A DNA stretch of 64,000 nucleotides from Streptomyces sp. PT12 (GTDB taxonomy: Bacteria > Actinomycetota > Actinomycetes > Streptomycetales > Streptomycetaceae). This document shows positions 50,630 through 59,586 of this stretch, one piece after another; position 1 is the first letter of the stretch, and every line of letters begins with the position of its first letter. Under the pieces are notes generated by a model. The model was given only the letters and a program-made list of their open reading frames with translations. It had not been told where the DNA came from and did no database searches. The stretch spans positions 146,261 through 210,260 of the forward strand of contig NZ_QEST01000129.1 of the NCBI RefSeq assembly GCF_003311645.1, given 5' to 3'. The translations under genes and the position numbers were made by a program.

Positions 50630-52305
50630 GGTGTGCGCGCCCTCCTGCGCTGCGGCCTCTTCTCGCTGGGCCGCTTCAGAACCTCGCCCGCGTCGAGCGC
50701 CGCCGCCCGCCGCTCCGCCCCGAACTGGGCGAGCGCCTCGGCCAGCTTGTGCACCGACGGCTCGGGCGCCATCACGTCGACCCGCAGCCCGTGCTCCTCC
50801 GCCGTACGGGCGGTGGCCGGGCCGATACAGGCGATCACGGTCACGTTGTGCGGCTTGCCCGCGATGCCGACCAGGTTCCTGACGGTGGACGACGACGTGA
50901 ACAGCACCGCGTCGAAGCCGCCGCCCTTGATCGCCTCACGCGTGGTGGCGGGCGGCGGCGACGCGCGCACCGTCCGGTACGCCGTCACGTCGTCCACCTC
51001 CCAGCCCAGCTCCACCAGGCCCGCCACCAGCGTCTCGGTGGCGATGTCGGCGCGCGGCAGGAACACCCGGTCGATCGGGTCGAACACCGGGTCGTAGGGC
51101 GGCCAGTCGTCGAGCAGCCCCGCGGCCGACTGCTCGCCGCTTGGCACCAGGTCGGGCCGCACGCCAAAGCGCAGCAGCGCCCGCGCCGTCTGCTCGCCGA
51201 CCGCCGCGACCTTGATCCCGGCGAACGCCCGCGCGTCCAGGCCGTACTCCTCGAACTTCTCCCTGATGGCGCGCACGGCGTTGACCGAGGTGAACGCGAT
51301 CCACTCGTACCGCCCCGTGACCAGGCCCTTGACGGCCCGGTCCATCTGCTGCGGGGTGCGCGGCGGCTCCACCGCGATGGTCGGCACCTCGCTCGGCACC
51401 GCGCCGTAGGAGCGCAGCTGCTCGGAGAGCGACGCCGCCTGCTCCTTGGTGCGCGGCACCAGCACCTTCCAGCCGAACAGCGGCTTGGACTCGAACCAGG
51501 CAAGCTGCTCGCGCTGGGCTGGCGCGCTGCGTTCGCCGACGACGGCTATCACCGCATGGTCGCCCTCGCCCGTGGGCAGCACCTTCGCGGACTTCAGGGT
51601 CCGCTCGACGGTGCCGAGCGTCGCCGTCCAGGTGCGCTGCCGCGTCGTGGTGCCAGCGACGGTGACCGAGAGCGGGGTGTCGGGCTTGCGGCCCGCGGCG
51701 ATCAGCCGCCCCGCGGAGACCGCGACGGACTCCAGCGTCGTGGACAGCACGACGGTCGCGTCGCTCGCACCGACCTCGGTCCAGCAACGCTCGTCCGCGG
51801 TCGGCCCGTTGACGAACCTGACGTCGCCGCCCTCGGGGTCGCGCAGCGGCACCCCCGCGTAGGCGGCCACGCCGACCGCGTGCGCGACGCCGGGCACGAC
51901 CTCGAACGTGATGCCCTCGGAGGCGAGCGCCAGCATGTCCGCCGTGGTGTCGGTGTCCATGCCGGGGTCGCCCGCGACGGCACGGACGACCCGCTTGCCG
52001 CGGCGCGCGGCCCGCATGACAAGATCGGCCACATCGTCGGCCGTGGCGAACGCGCCGGGGTCCTTGGCGTCCCCCGCGCGCTGGAGCGGAGTCTCCGTCC
52101 CCGGTCTGATGTGCTCGCTCACGACCTCGAACGCCTCGGGGTCCGCGATCAGCACATCGGCCTGCGCCAGGACGTCGACCGCGCGCAAGGTCAGCAGACC
52201 CGGGTCACCGGGTCCGGCTCCGAGGAAGGTGACGTGTCCGAGGGAGACGCCGGAGGGCCGCGCGCGCGCGGCGGCGGGTGTGGGGTGTGTGGTGGTGGGG
52301 CTCAA
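50626..52305 (-). CDS. hemD: Uroporphyrinogen-III synthase fused to a methyltransferase-like domain
   Basis: A 559-residue two-domain protein. The N-terminal part (about 20-250) has the tetrapyrrole methylase fold of uroporphyrinogen-III C-methyltransferase, with [20 protein letters not shown]; however, the usual GGDP loop reads [10 protein letters not shown], so methyltransferase activity is uncertain. The C-terminal part (about 265-530) is HemD, which closes hydroxymethylbilane to uroporphyrinogen III; features are [17 protein letters not shown] and [18 protein letters not shown] 52305 overlaps the hemC stop (TTGA) and GGGGGAG lies upstream. Confidence 0.9.
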   Translation of the reverse strand: MSPTTTHPTPAAARARPSGVSLGHVTFLGAGPGDPGLLTLRAVDVLAQADVLIADPEAFEVVSEHIRPGTETPLQRAGDAKDPGAFATADDVADLVMRAARRGKRVVRAVAGDPGMDTDTTADMLALASEGITFEVVPGVAHAVGVAAYAGVPLRDPEGGDVRFVNGPTADERCWTEVGASDATVVLSTTLESVAVSAGRLIAAGRKPDTPLSVTVAGTTTRQRTWTATLGTVERTLKSAKVLPTGEGDHAVIAVVGERSAPAQREQLAWFESKPLFGWKVLVPRTKEQAASLSEQLRSYGAVPSEVPTIAVEPPRTPQQMDRAVKGLVTGRYEWIAFTSVNAVRAIREKFEEYGLDARAFAGIKVAAVGEQTARALLRFGVRPDLVPSGEQSAAGLLDDWPPYDPVFDPIDRVFLPRADIATETLVAGLVELGWEVDDVTAYRTVRASPPPATTREAIKGGGFDAVLFTSSSTVRNLVGIAGKPHNVTVIACIGPATARTAEEHGLRVDVMAPEPSVHKLAEALAQFGAERRAAALDAGEVLKRPSEKRPQRRRARTP

Positions 52306-53264
52306 TGTGCTCGCTCCCCCATTAGACCGGCCGCGCCCTTGGCGAGCATCTCGTCGGCGAGCCTGCGGCCCGTCGCCGCCGCCTCGTCGGCGGACCCCGG
52401 TACGGGGCCGGTGGTGGACAGCTGCACCAGCGCTGATCCGTCGATGGTGCCGACGGCGCCGCGCAGGCGCATTTCGGTGACGGTCTGCCCGTCTTCCAGC
52501 AGGTCGGCGAACGCGCCCACCGGGGCGCTGCAACCGGCCTCCAAGGCGGCGAGCAGACTGCGCTCGGCGGTCACGGCGACCCGGGTGCGCGGGTCGTCGA
52601 GCTCTCCGAGCCGGGCGGCGAGTGTCGCGTTCGACGCGGCGCACTCGACCGCGAGTGCCCCCTGCCCTGGGGCGGGCAGGACGATGTCGGGGGCGAGGAG
52701 ATCGGTGATCTCCCCCTCCCTGCCGAGGCGGCGCAGCCCGGCGGCGGCGAGGACGACGGCGTCAAGCTCGCCGTCGCGGACGTACCCGATCCGGGTATCG
52801 ACGTTCCCCCGGATCGCGACGGTCTCGATCTCGCAGCCGAGCGCGCGCGCCCAGGCGTTGAGCTGCGCCATGCGGCGCGGTGAGCCGGTGCCGACGCGGG
52901 CCCTGCCCCTGGCCACGGCGAGGGATTCGAAGCTCAGCCCGTCCCTGGCCACCAGCGCGTCCCTCGCGTCCTCGCGGCGCGGCACGGCGGCCAGCGCGAG
53001 CTCGGGCGGCTGCGCGGTGGGCAGGTCCTTGAGCGAGTGGACGGCGAAGTCGATCCGGCCTTCGAGCACGGCCTCGCGCAGCGCCGAGACGAACACCCCG
53101 GTGCCGCCGATGCGGGCCAGGGCCTCGCGCGAGACGTCGCCGTAGGTGGTGATCTCCACCAGCTCGACGGGCCGCCCGGTCAGCCGGGTGACGCGCTCGG
53201 CGACGCCGCGCGACTGCGCCATCGCGAGCTGGCTGCGCCGCGTTCCGAGCCGCAGGGCATTCAT
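52302..53264 (-). CDS. hemC: Porphobilinogen deaminase (hydroxymethylbilane synthase)
   Basis: A 320-residue enzyme that polymerises four porphobilinogen units. The dipyrromethane cofactor is attached to the Cys in LEAGCSAPVGAFA (about residue 247), and the catalytic Asp is in VHSLKDLPT. Typical N-terminal sequence LRLGTRRSQLAMAQS is present. ATG 53264 overlaps the hemA stop by 4 bp. It sits between hemA and hemD in the haem operon. Confidence 0.96.
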   Translation of the reverse strand: MNALRLGTRRSQLAMAQSRGVAERVTRLTGRPVELVEITTYGDVSREALARIGGTGVFVSALREAVLEGRIDFAVHSLKDLPTAQPPELALAAVPRREDARDALVARDGLSFESLAVARGRARVGTGSPRRMAQLNAWARALGCEIETVAIRGNVDTRIGYVRDGELDAVVLAAAGLRRLGREGEITDLLAPDIVLPAPGQGALAVECAASNATLAARLGELDDPRTRVAVTAERSLLAALEAGCSAPVGAFADLLEDGQTVTEMRLRGAVGTIDGSALVQLSTTGPVPGSADEAAATGRRLADEMLAKGAAGLMGERAH

Positions 53265-54628
53265 GACCGCTCCTGTTCGCGTGTGCGGACGGCGGCGGCC
53301 GTTCGCGGGTCGAGGTCGAAGAGCTGCCGCAGGGCGGCAGCGTAGTGGTCGCCGCCCGGCTCCCCTGCCAGCTCCTTCACGCGCACCGTCGGCGCGTGCA
53401 GCAGCTTGTCGACCACCCGCCGCACGGTCCTGGCGATCTCCGCCCGCTCCTTGTCGTCGAGGTCGGGCAGCCGCCCCTGGAGCCGGGCCAGCTCGGCGGC
53501 GACGACATCGGAGGCCATCGCGCGCAGCGCGACCACGGTGGGGGTGATGTGCGCGGCCCGCCTGGCGGCGCCCAGCGCCTCGGTCTCGTCGTCGACGATG
53601 CGCCGCACGGCGTCCACGTCGGCGGCCATGGGGGCGTCGGCCGAGGCGGCGGCGAGGGATTCGATGTCCGCGAGGCGGGCGCCCGGCAGCCGGTGCACGG
53701 CGGCGTCGACGTCGCGCGGCATGGCCAGGTCGAGCAGCGCGAGCGGCTCGTCGCCGCCCCGCAGCCGTGCGCGCTCGCGCAGCGCCGAGGCGACGGCGTC
53801 GGCCGTGAGGACGAGCCCCGACGCGCCCGTACAGGAGACGACGAGGTCGGCGAGGGCCAGCTCGGCGGTGATGGAGATGGCGTTGATCGGAACGGCGCGC
53901 GCCTTGCCGCCCTCCTGGCCGAGCCCTGCGGCGAGCCGCTCGGCGCGCTCCAGCGTCCGGTTGGCGATCACCAGTTCGGCGACGCCCGTGCGGGCCAGCG
54001 TGGCGGCCGCGAGCGACGACATCGATCCGGCGCCGATCACCAGCGCGCGCTTGCCGCGCACCCACTCGGCCACATCCGGTCCCTCGGCGAGCTGCTGGAG
54101 CCCGAAGGTGACCAACGACTGTCCCGCGCGGTCGATCCCGGTCTCGCTGTGGGCCCGCTTGCCCACCCGCAGCGCCTGCTGGAACAGCTCGTTCAGCAGC
54201 CGCCCCGCCGTGTGCTCGTCCTGCGCGTGGGCCAGCGCCCCCTTGATCTGGCCGAGGATCTGCCCCTCGCCCACCACCATGGAGTCGAGCCCGCAGGCGA
54301 CCGAGAACAGGTGCCGCACCGCGCGGTCCTCGTGGTGCGCGTAGAGGAACGGCTTCAGCTCCTCGATGCCGACGCCGCTGTGCCGGGCGAGCAGCGTGGA
54401 CAGCTCGGAGACCCCGGCGTGGAAACGGTCCACCTCGGCGTACAGCTCGATCCGGTTGCACGTGGAGAGCACCGCGGCCTCGGCGACCACCGCCCCCTCG
54501 ACCACCGGGTCCGCGGCGGCGAGCACGTCCCGCAGCAGCTTGCCGCGGTCGTCGGGGGCGAGCGCGGCGCGCTCCAGCAGGCTGACGGGCGCGCTGCGGT
54601 GGCTGAGACCGAGCACGAGCAGGGTCAT
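53261..54628 (-). CDS. hemA: Glutamyl-tRNA reductase
   Basis: A 455-residue enzyme that reduces glutamyl-tRNA to glutamate-1-semialdehyde, the first committed step of C5 haem synthesis. The catalytic Cys is in LSTCNRIEL (about 49-52), the substrate-binding region HLFSVACGLDSMVVGEGQILGQ follows (split by 20 residues as HLFSVACGLDS and MVVGEGQILGQ), then an NADPH Rossmann motif (VIGAGSMSSLAA) and a C-terminal helical dimerisation domain. ATG 54628 overlaps the rex stop by 4 bp. Rex should adjust its expression to the NADH/NAD ratio. Confidence 0.95.
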   Translation of the reverse strand: MTLLVLGLSHRSAPVSLLERAALAPDDRGKLLRDVLAAADPVVEGAVVAEAAVLSTCNRIELYAEVDRFHAGVSELSTLLARHSGVGIEELKPFLYAHHEDRAVRHLFSVACGLDSMVVGEGQILGQIKGALAHAQDEHTAGRLLNELFQQALRVGKRAHSETGIDRAGQSLVTFGLQQLAEGPDVAEWVRGKRALVIGAGSMSSLAAATLARTGVAELVIANRTLERAERLAAGLGQEGGKARAVPINAISITAELALADLVVSCTGASGLVLTADAVASALRERARLRGGDEPLALLDLAMPRDVDAAVHRLPGARLADIESLAAASADAPMAADVDAVRRIVDDETEALGAARRAAHITPTVVALRAMASDVVAAELARLQGRLPDLDDKERAEIARTVRRVVDKLLHAPTVRVKELAGEPGGDHYAAALRQLFDLDPRTAAAVRTREQERS

Positions 54629-55383
54629 GCGGGCATCACCGCCGGGATGTCGCCCTCGGGGCCCTGGTCGTCGGGCGCGTCCACGGGGGCGGGGGCGGGG
54701 CCGCCATTGCGCGCGAGCTCGTCCGTGGCCTTGCGCTGCTCGTGGAAGGCGAGGATCTGCAACTCGATGGAGAGGTCCACCTTGCGCACGTCCACGCCGT
54801 CGGGTACGGAGAGCACGGTCGGCGCGAAGTTGAGGATCGAGGTGACCCCGGCGCCCACGAGCCGGTCGCACACCTGCTGCGCCGCGCCGCCCGGGGTCGT
54901 GATGACGCCGATGGAGACGCCGTTGGTGCGGATGATCGTCTCCAGGTCGTCGACGTGCTGCACCGGAAGGCCAGCGACCTGGGTGCCGGTCATCGCGTGG
55001 TCGGCGTCGATCAGGGCCGCGACGCGGAAGCCGCGTGAGGCGAATCCGCCGTAGTTGGCGAGGGCGGCGCCCAGGTTGCCGATGCCGACGATGACGACCG
55101 GCCAGTCCTGGGTGAGCCCGAGTTCGCGGGAGATCTGGTAGACGAGATACTCGACGTCGTAGCCGACGCCGCGCGTTCCGTAGCTGCCGAGGTAGGAGAA
55201 GTCCTTGCGCAGCTTCGCGGAGTTGACCCCGGCCGCGCTGGCCAGCTCCTCGGATGAGACCGTGGGCACCGAGCGCTCCGAAAGCGCGGTCAGCGCCCGC
55301 AGGTACAGCGGAAGCCGGGCGACGGTCGCCTCGGGGATTCCTCGGCTACGGGTCGCCGGTCGGTGGTTTCGGCCAGTTGCCAC
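54625..55383 (-). CDS. rex: Redox-sensing repressor Rex
   Basis: A 252-residue NADH-sensing repressor that represses respiration genes and its own operon when NADH is low and releases under high NADH. N-terminal winged helix (about 1-85, with SVPTVSSEELASAAGVNSAKLR), then a Rossmann domain with GIGNLGAALANYGG and a C-terminal domain-swap helix. The protein is nearly identical over long stretches to what I remember of S. coelicolor Rex. GTG 55383 has AGGAG upstream. It heads the rex-hemACDB operon, with its operator at 55466-55489. Confidence 0.96.
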   Translation of the reverse strand: MATGRNHRPATRSRGIPEATVARLPLYLRALTALSERSVPTVSSEELASAAGVNSAKLRKDFSYLGSYGTRGVGYDVEYLVYQISRELGLTQDWPVVIVGIGNLGAALANYGGFASRGFRVAALIDADHAMTGTQVAGLPVQHVDDLETIIRTNGVSIGVITTPGGAAQQVCDRLVGAGVTSILNFAPTVLSVPDGVDVRKVDLSIELQILAFHEQRKATDELARNGGPAPAPVDAPDDQGPEGDIPAVMPA

Positions 55384-55457
55384 GGTGCTCCTGCCGTTCG
55401 GGCCAAGCGGAGGGCGGCTGTGCGCGGCGGGTACGCCGGAACCGCTCCGTCGCGGCC

Positions 55458-55489
55458 AGGCTATGTCTTTGTGAACGCGTGCACAAAGA
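55458..55489 (-). promoter_or_regulatory. rex promoter and Rex operator (ROP)
   Basis: TGTGAACGCGTGCACA at 55470-55485 matches the ROP consensus TGTGAACnnnTTCACA with one mismatch and lies in a 24-bp inverted repeat (55466-55489). The minus-strand -10 box TAGCCT is at 55458-55463 and a -35-like TTGTGC at 55481-55486, 17 bp apart. Rex bound here would block RNA polymerase. Confidence 0.9.
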
Positions 55490-55612
55490 CGGTGTCCGTT
55501 TTGTCCGGGCAAAGTGACCGGTGCCACATGCAACAACAGGGACACCCGGCCACGCTCCTCACGTATGCGTCCTCGCGGGAAAAAACGGCCTCGTATCGTA
55601 ATCCACAACGCC

Positions 55613-55945
55613 TCAAGCTCCCAACGCCCGCTTCAGGCGCCCGGCGTCCACGCGCCAGAAGTCGTGCTGCGCGCCGTCGATCAGCACCACGGGGATCTGC
55701 TCCTGGTACAGCCGGTGCAGCTCCGGATCGCGCGTGATGTCCCTCTCCTCCCAGGCGGCCCCCACCTCGTCGCACACCGCGGCGACCACGCGCCGCGCGT
55801 CGTCGCACAGATGGCACCCTGGCCTGCCGATCAGCGTCACCAGGCGCTCGGACGCGGGGCGTTCACCCGCGGCGGCCCGCGCGCGCCTGGTCCTGCGCTC
55901 GCCCTCGCCGCGTTCCCTGTCCGGCCTGCGGAGCAACGGAGTCAT
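55613..55945 (-). CDS. Glutaredoxin-like family protein
   Basis: A 110-residue thioredoxin-fold protein with redox motif CHLC in [17 protein letters not shown] (about 44-48), followed by [21 protein letters not shown] and the cis-Pro region IPVVLIDG. It belongs to the DUF836/glutaredoxin-like group, a small thiol oxidoreductase. ATG 55945 is chosen for length agreement with relatives. It is upstream of rex but separated by 229 bp with the rex promoter, so it is probably its own unit. Confidence 0.85.
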   Translation of the reverse strand: MTPLLRRPDRERGEGERRTRRARAAAGERPASERLVTLIGRPGCHLCDDARRVVAAVCDEVGAAWEERDITRDPELHRLYQEQIPVVLIDGAQHDFWRVDAGRLKRALGA

Positions 55946-56028
55946 GGCGCCCATTGTGCCGCGCGCGGCCACCCCCGCGTCACGCTCGCGCAACCGGGGC
56001 ACCGCCCCGGGGTGGCTATGCTCGCCCC

Positions 56029-56991
56029 ATGGCCAGGTCTCGTTCCACCGAACGTTCTTCCGGGCGTTCCCCCGAGCCCGTACCCTCCGCCGCTTCCTCG
56101 CGCCTGGCCTGGCTCACCCCGCGTCGCAAAGCCGCCACGGAGCGCACCAGGCTCGCGGGCGAGGCGGCCGCCGAGGCCGCGCGCGGCACGGTCGCCGAGC
56201 CGGAGTTCCCGGCGCACGGGGACGCCAAGGCGGCGGCGTTCTTCGACCTCGACAACACCGTGATGCAGGGCGCCGCGATCTTCCACCTCGGGCGCGGCCT
56301 CTACAAGCGGAAGTTCTTCAAGAAGCGGGAGTTGCTCAAGTTCGCCTGGCAGCAGGCGTACTTCCGCATGGCGGGCGCGGAGAACGCCGGTCACATGGCC
56401 GACGCGCGGGACAGCGCGCTCTCGATCGTGCGCGGGCACCGCGTCGCCGAGCTGACGGCCATCGGCGAGGAGATCTACGACGAGTACATGGCCGACCGCA
56501 TCTGGCCCGGCACCCGCGCGCTCGCCCAGGCCCACCTGGACGCGGGCCAACGCGTCTGGCTCGTCACCGCGGCCCCCGTGGAGACCGCGGCCATCATCGC
56601 CCGGCGCCTCGGCCTGACCGGGGCCCTGGGCACGGTCGCCGAGTCGGTCGGCGGCGTCTTCACCGGAAGGCTCGTCGGGGAGCCACTGCACGGGCCCGCG
56701 AAGGCCGTTGCCGTCGAGGCGCTCGCCGAGTCGGAGGGCCTGGACCTGGAGCGCTGCGCCGCGTACAGCGACTCGGCCAACGACATCCCGCTGCTCTCGC
56801 TTGTCGGTTATCCGTATGCGATCAACCCCGACCGCAGGCTGCGTGCGCACGCCAGGGAAATGGGCTGGCGCCTGCGCGACTACCGAACGGGCCGCAAGGC
56901 GGTGCGCGTCGGCGTTCCCGCGGCCGCCGGAGCGGGCGCCGTCGCAGGTGGGGCCGTTGCGGCCGTCGCGCTCCAGCGCCGCCGCCGCTAG
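56029..56991 (+). CDS. HAD-IB family phosphatase
   Basis: A 320-residue HAD subfamily IB hydrolase (SerB-like). Motif I is [12 protein letters not shown], motif II has the Thr in WLVTAAPVE, and motif IV is [17 protein letters not shown] cap between motifs I and II is helical. The C-terminal 30 residues include a hydrophobic Ala/Gly/Val stretch (about 293-314), possibly a membrane anchor. ATG 56029 follows a TATGCT box closely, with no strong RBS. The order glutaredoxin-HAD-bldN is the one I recall around S. coelicolor bldN. Substrate unknown. Confidence 0.86.
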   Translation: MARSRSTERSSGRSPEPVPSAASSRLAWLTPRRKAATERTRLAGEAAAEAARGTVAEPEFPAHGDAKAAAFFDLDNTVMQGAAIFHLGRGLYKRKFFKKRELLKFAWQQAYFRMAGAENAGHMADARDSALSIVRGHRVAELTAIGEEIYDEYMADRIWPGTRALAQAHLDAGQRVWLVTAAPVETAAIIARRLGLTGALGTVAESVGGVFTGRLVGEPLHGPAKAVAVEALAESEGLDLERCAAYSDSANDIPLLSLVGYPYAINPDRRLRAHAREMGWRLRDYRTGRKAVRVGVPAAAGAGAVAGGAVAAVALQRRRR

Positions 56992-57100
56992 GCGCCAACC
57001 CGCTTTCCCCAACACCCCGACCGATCAAACTCGGTCAGATCTTCAGCAGATCAGCAGCCCATGCGATCAGGTATGCCCTGGCGTTTGCATGGCGTGGTGA

Positions 57101-57113
57101 ACACAACCGGTAA
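57101..57113. promoter_or_regulatory. Candidate BldD site upstream of bldN
   Basis: ACACAACCGGTAA at 57101-57113 matches the BldD pattern TNAC-n5-GTNA except for the first base. It lies about 130 bp upstream of bldN, and bldN is a known BldD target in Streptomyces, so it is a reasonable site. One mismatch in a short motif keeps confidence modest. Confidence 0.45.
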
Positions 57114-57241
57114 CTCTTCAAACCTAATCGGCGATTTTCGCAACTAGGCGTAGCGTCGTCAGCACGAAGCGTTATTCTCCTCAGACGCATGTGACGGATC
57201 CGCCACTGCACGTGTTGGAAGCTAACGCCTCTGGGAGTCCC

Positions 57242-58030
57242 GTGTACCCACACGTCGGGGTTGACGCCTCGGGCCTGGCTACGCTGCGCACGACGGTCGC
57301 CGACCGGCTGCGCACCCTCGTCCCCTCCGCGTACGCCGTCCCCACCCTCGCCACACCTGTCCCCACTCGCCCCCCCGGCCCCGCCTACGCGGTCGTGGAC
57401 CCACCCGCCGCCGCGACCGTCGGCAGACGAGCCCGCTCCGGAGCCGCCGGCGCCTCGACCGCACGCCCCGCCGTCCCCAGCGACAGCCGCCGCATGATGG
57501 ACCTCGTCGAGCGCGCCCAGGGCGGCGAGGCCGAGGCGTTCGGCTGCCTCTACGACCACTACTCGGACACGGTCTACCGGTACATCTACTACCGCGTCGG
57601 CGGCCGGGCCACGGCCGAGGACCTCACCAGCGAGACGTTCCTGCGCGCGCTGCGCCGCATCGGCACGTTCACCTGGCAGGGCCGCGACTTCGGGGCATGG
57701 CTGGTCACCATCGCCCGGAACCTGGTCGCCGACCACTTCAAGTCGAGCCGTTTCCGCCTCGAGGTGACCACGGGCGAGATGCTCGACGCCAACGAGGTGG
57801 AGCGCAGCCCCGAGGAGTCCGTCCTCGAATCCCTCGCCAACTCCGCGCTGCTCGACGCCGTCCGCAAGCTCAACCCCCAGCAGCAGGAGTGCGTCACGCT
57901 GCGCTTCCTCCAGGGCCTCTCCGTCGCGGAGACCGCCCGCGTCATGGGGAAGAACGAAGGCGCGATCAAGACCCTCCAGTACCGGGCGGTCCGCACCCTG
58001 GCACGGCTGCTGCCCGACGACGCCCGATGA
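57242..58030 (+). CDS. bldN: ECF sigma factor BldN
   Basis: A 262-residue developmental sigma factor that directs chaplin, rodlin and bldM transcription for aerial hyphae formation. It has the unusual N-terminal pro-sequence (about 1-85) known from BldN, which is removed by proteolysis. The sigma-2 region carries YRYIYYRVGGRATAEDLTSE and the sigma-4 helix-turn-helix LSVAETARVMGKNEGAIKTL; both are nearly identical to BldN as I remember it. GTG 57242 has GGGAG upstream. Its antagonist RsbN is encoded downstream. Confidence 0.95.
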   Translation: MYPHVGVDASGLATLRTTVADRLRTLVPSAYAVPTLATPVPTRPPGPAYAVVDPPAAATVGRRARSGAAGASTARPAVPSDSRRMMDLVERAQGGEAEAFGCLYDHYSDTVYRYIYYRVGGRATAEDLTSETFLRALRRIGTFTWQGRDFGAWLVTIARNLVADHFKSSRFRLEVTTGEMLDANEVERSPEESVLESLANSALLDAVRKLNPQQQECVTLRFLQGLSVAETARVMGKNEGAIKTLQYRAVRTLARLLPDDAR

Positions 58031-58129
58031 GCCGCGGGGCGCCCGATGCCAGCCACGGGGCCCCGCGCCCCGGCGTCCCGACCACGGAACGTGAGCACCC
58101 CACGCCCGGCAGTCACATAATCTGCCAGC

Positions 58130-58158
58130 CGTAACCCGAGTGCCCGTCCGCTCGTTGT
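58130..58158 (+). promoter_or_regulatory. Candidate sigma-BldN-type promoter for rsbN
   Basis: CGTAAC at 58130-58135 and CGTTGT at 58153-58158 with a 17-bp spacer resemble the promoter pattern of sigma-BldN targets as I recall it (CGTAAC at -35, CGTTG-type -10). The site is 145 bp before the rsbN start and suggests that the anti-sigma gene is activated by its own sigma factor. Confidence 0.5.
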
Positions 58159-58303
58159 CGCCAATTGGAAACGCACCGCGGACTCCCCACCGCCCCACCG
58201 CCGCGCTCCGACCAGGCGTCACCTCTTCGGGTACACATGGCCGAAGCCGGCAACTTCTGTCCGTCAGGGGGAGTCATTCCTGTGACGAGAGGAGGTGCCG
58301 CCC

Positions 58304-59557
58304 GTGATCGGACCCATGTCGGCCCATCGCCGGGCCAACGCCTTCGCCCATCTCCTCGATGAGTCGCGGCTCGACAGGCCGGGACTCGACGAGGAGGAGA
58401 CGGCGGCCCCGGAAGACCGGCGGGAGCAGACAGCCCTGCTCGCGGTCGTGGAGAAGCTGGCGGCCCTGCCGGGGCCCGAGCTCTCCCCAGGGACCAGGAC
58501 GGCCCAACGGGCCCAGCTGGTCGCCGCGATGGAGTCGGCGTTCGCCGAGGGCATGGACCCCGCAGAGAGCCCGAGCGGAGGCCCCAGCGCCGGTCGCGTG
58601 CCGGGCCAGCGCCGCGCGCGCGGGGCGAAGGGCGCGCACCGCGCCACCCAGGGCGGCGTCCTGGCCAGGCTCAAGCCCACCACGCGGCTCACCAAAGGGC
58701 TCGCCGCCAGCGGCCTCACCGTGGGCGTGGCGGCGGGCGCGTTCGGCGGCGTCGCCGCGGCGAGCACCGACGCCCTGCCGGGCGACACGCTCTACGGCTT
58801 CAAGCGCGGCATGGAGGATCTGCGGCTCGACTTCGCCGATGGCGACATGGACCGCGGCCAGCTCTACCTCGACCACGCCTCACGGCGCATGGGCGAGGCG
58901 AGACGCCTCCTGGAGCGCGGCAGATCCGGCCCGCTCGACAGCTACGACCTCGACGCCATCCACCGGGCCCTGGCCAGCATGCGCGACGACGCCGCCGAGG
59001 GCCATCGGCTCCTCAGCCGCGTCTACCAGGCGGACGGCTCCATCGACCCGATCCGCTCGCTCTCCGCCTTCGCCGACGACCACCGCGACACCTGGGCCCA
59101 CCTCCGCGGCCGGCTCCCCGCCCCGCTGTGGGACGTCGGCGTCGAGGTCACCGACGTCTTCAACGCCATGGACGAGGAGATCGGCCCGCTCACGTCGCTC
59201 CTGCCCGAGCGCACCGAGACCACCTCGTCGGCCGGGGGCACGGGCGGCGGCGCCTCCGCGTCCCAGCGGCCCGGCGGCCACGCGCCCGAGCACCCCGCCA
59301 CCAGCCCCGAGCCCGGCGGCACCCACGACCAGCGCGACCCCGAAGACCGCGACCGCGCGGGCGAGTCGGAGCCACCGGGCGACGGGCTGCTCGACGGCGG
59401 CCTCCTCACGCCCGAGGGCCGCGAGCCGGGCCCCGAGGCCAGCTCCCCACCCGGCGCCACCGAGCCGGGTCGGCTGCTCCCCGAGCCGGATGTCACCATC
59501 CCGCCCCTGGTGGACGACCTGCTCCCCGACCTCGGCCTCGACCCCGAGGAGCCCTGA
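58304..59557 (+). CDS. rsbN: Anti-sigma factor RsbN (DUF5667)
   Basis: A 417-residue single-pass membrane protein that inhibits sigma-BldN. The N-terminal cytoplasmic part (about 1-125, with SAHRRANAFAHLLDE) binds the sigma factor; a membrane helix follows (about 132-154); the extracytoplasmic part is the DUF5667 domain with ALPGDTLYGFKRGMEDLRL, then a Pro-rich disordered C-terminus. GTG 58304 is chosen because GGAGG at 58291-58295 has an 8-bp spacing to it; GTG 58295 overlaps that site. Immediately downstream of bldN, as in S. venezuelae. Confidence 0.92.
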   Translation: MIGPMSAHRRANAFAHLLDESRLDRPGLDEEETAAPEDRREQTALLAVVEKLAALPGPELSPGTRTAQRAQLVAAMESAFAEGMDPAESPSGGPSAGRVPGQRRARGAKGAHRATQGGVLARLKPTTRLTKGLAASGLTVGVAAGAFGGVAAASTDALPGDTLYGFKRGMEDLRLDFADGDMDRGQLYLDHASRRMGEARRLLERGRSGPLDSYDLDAIHRALASMRDDAAEGHRLLSRVYQADGSIDPIRSLSAFADDHRDTWAHLRGRLPAPLWDVGVEVTDVFNAMDEEIGPLTSLLPERTETTSSAGGTGGGASASQRPGGHAPEHPATSPEPGGTHDQRDPEDRDRAGESEPPGDGLLDGGLLTPEGREPGPEASSPPGATEPGRLLPEPDVTIPPLVDDLLPDLGLDPEEP

Positions 59558-59586
59558 AAAGCCCCAGGAAGCCCTCTGGAAGTCCT

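Noticed and set aside
50749-53145. Plus-strand open frame opposite hemD/hemC
   Set aside because: Antisense to conserved haem genes; no conserved motif or start signal.
57019-57036. Weak hairpin GACCGA/TCGGTC after the HAD phosphatase gene
   Set aside because: Only 6 bp of stem; not listed as a terminator.
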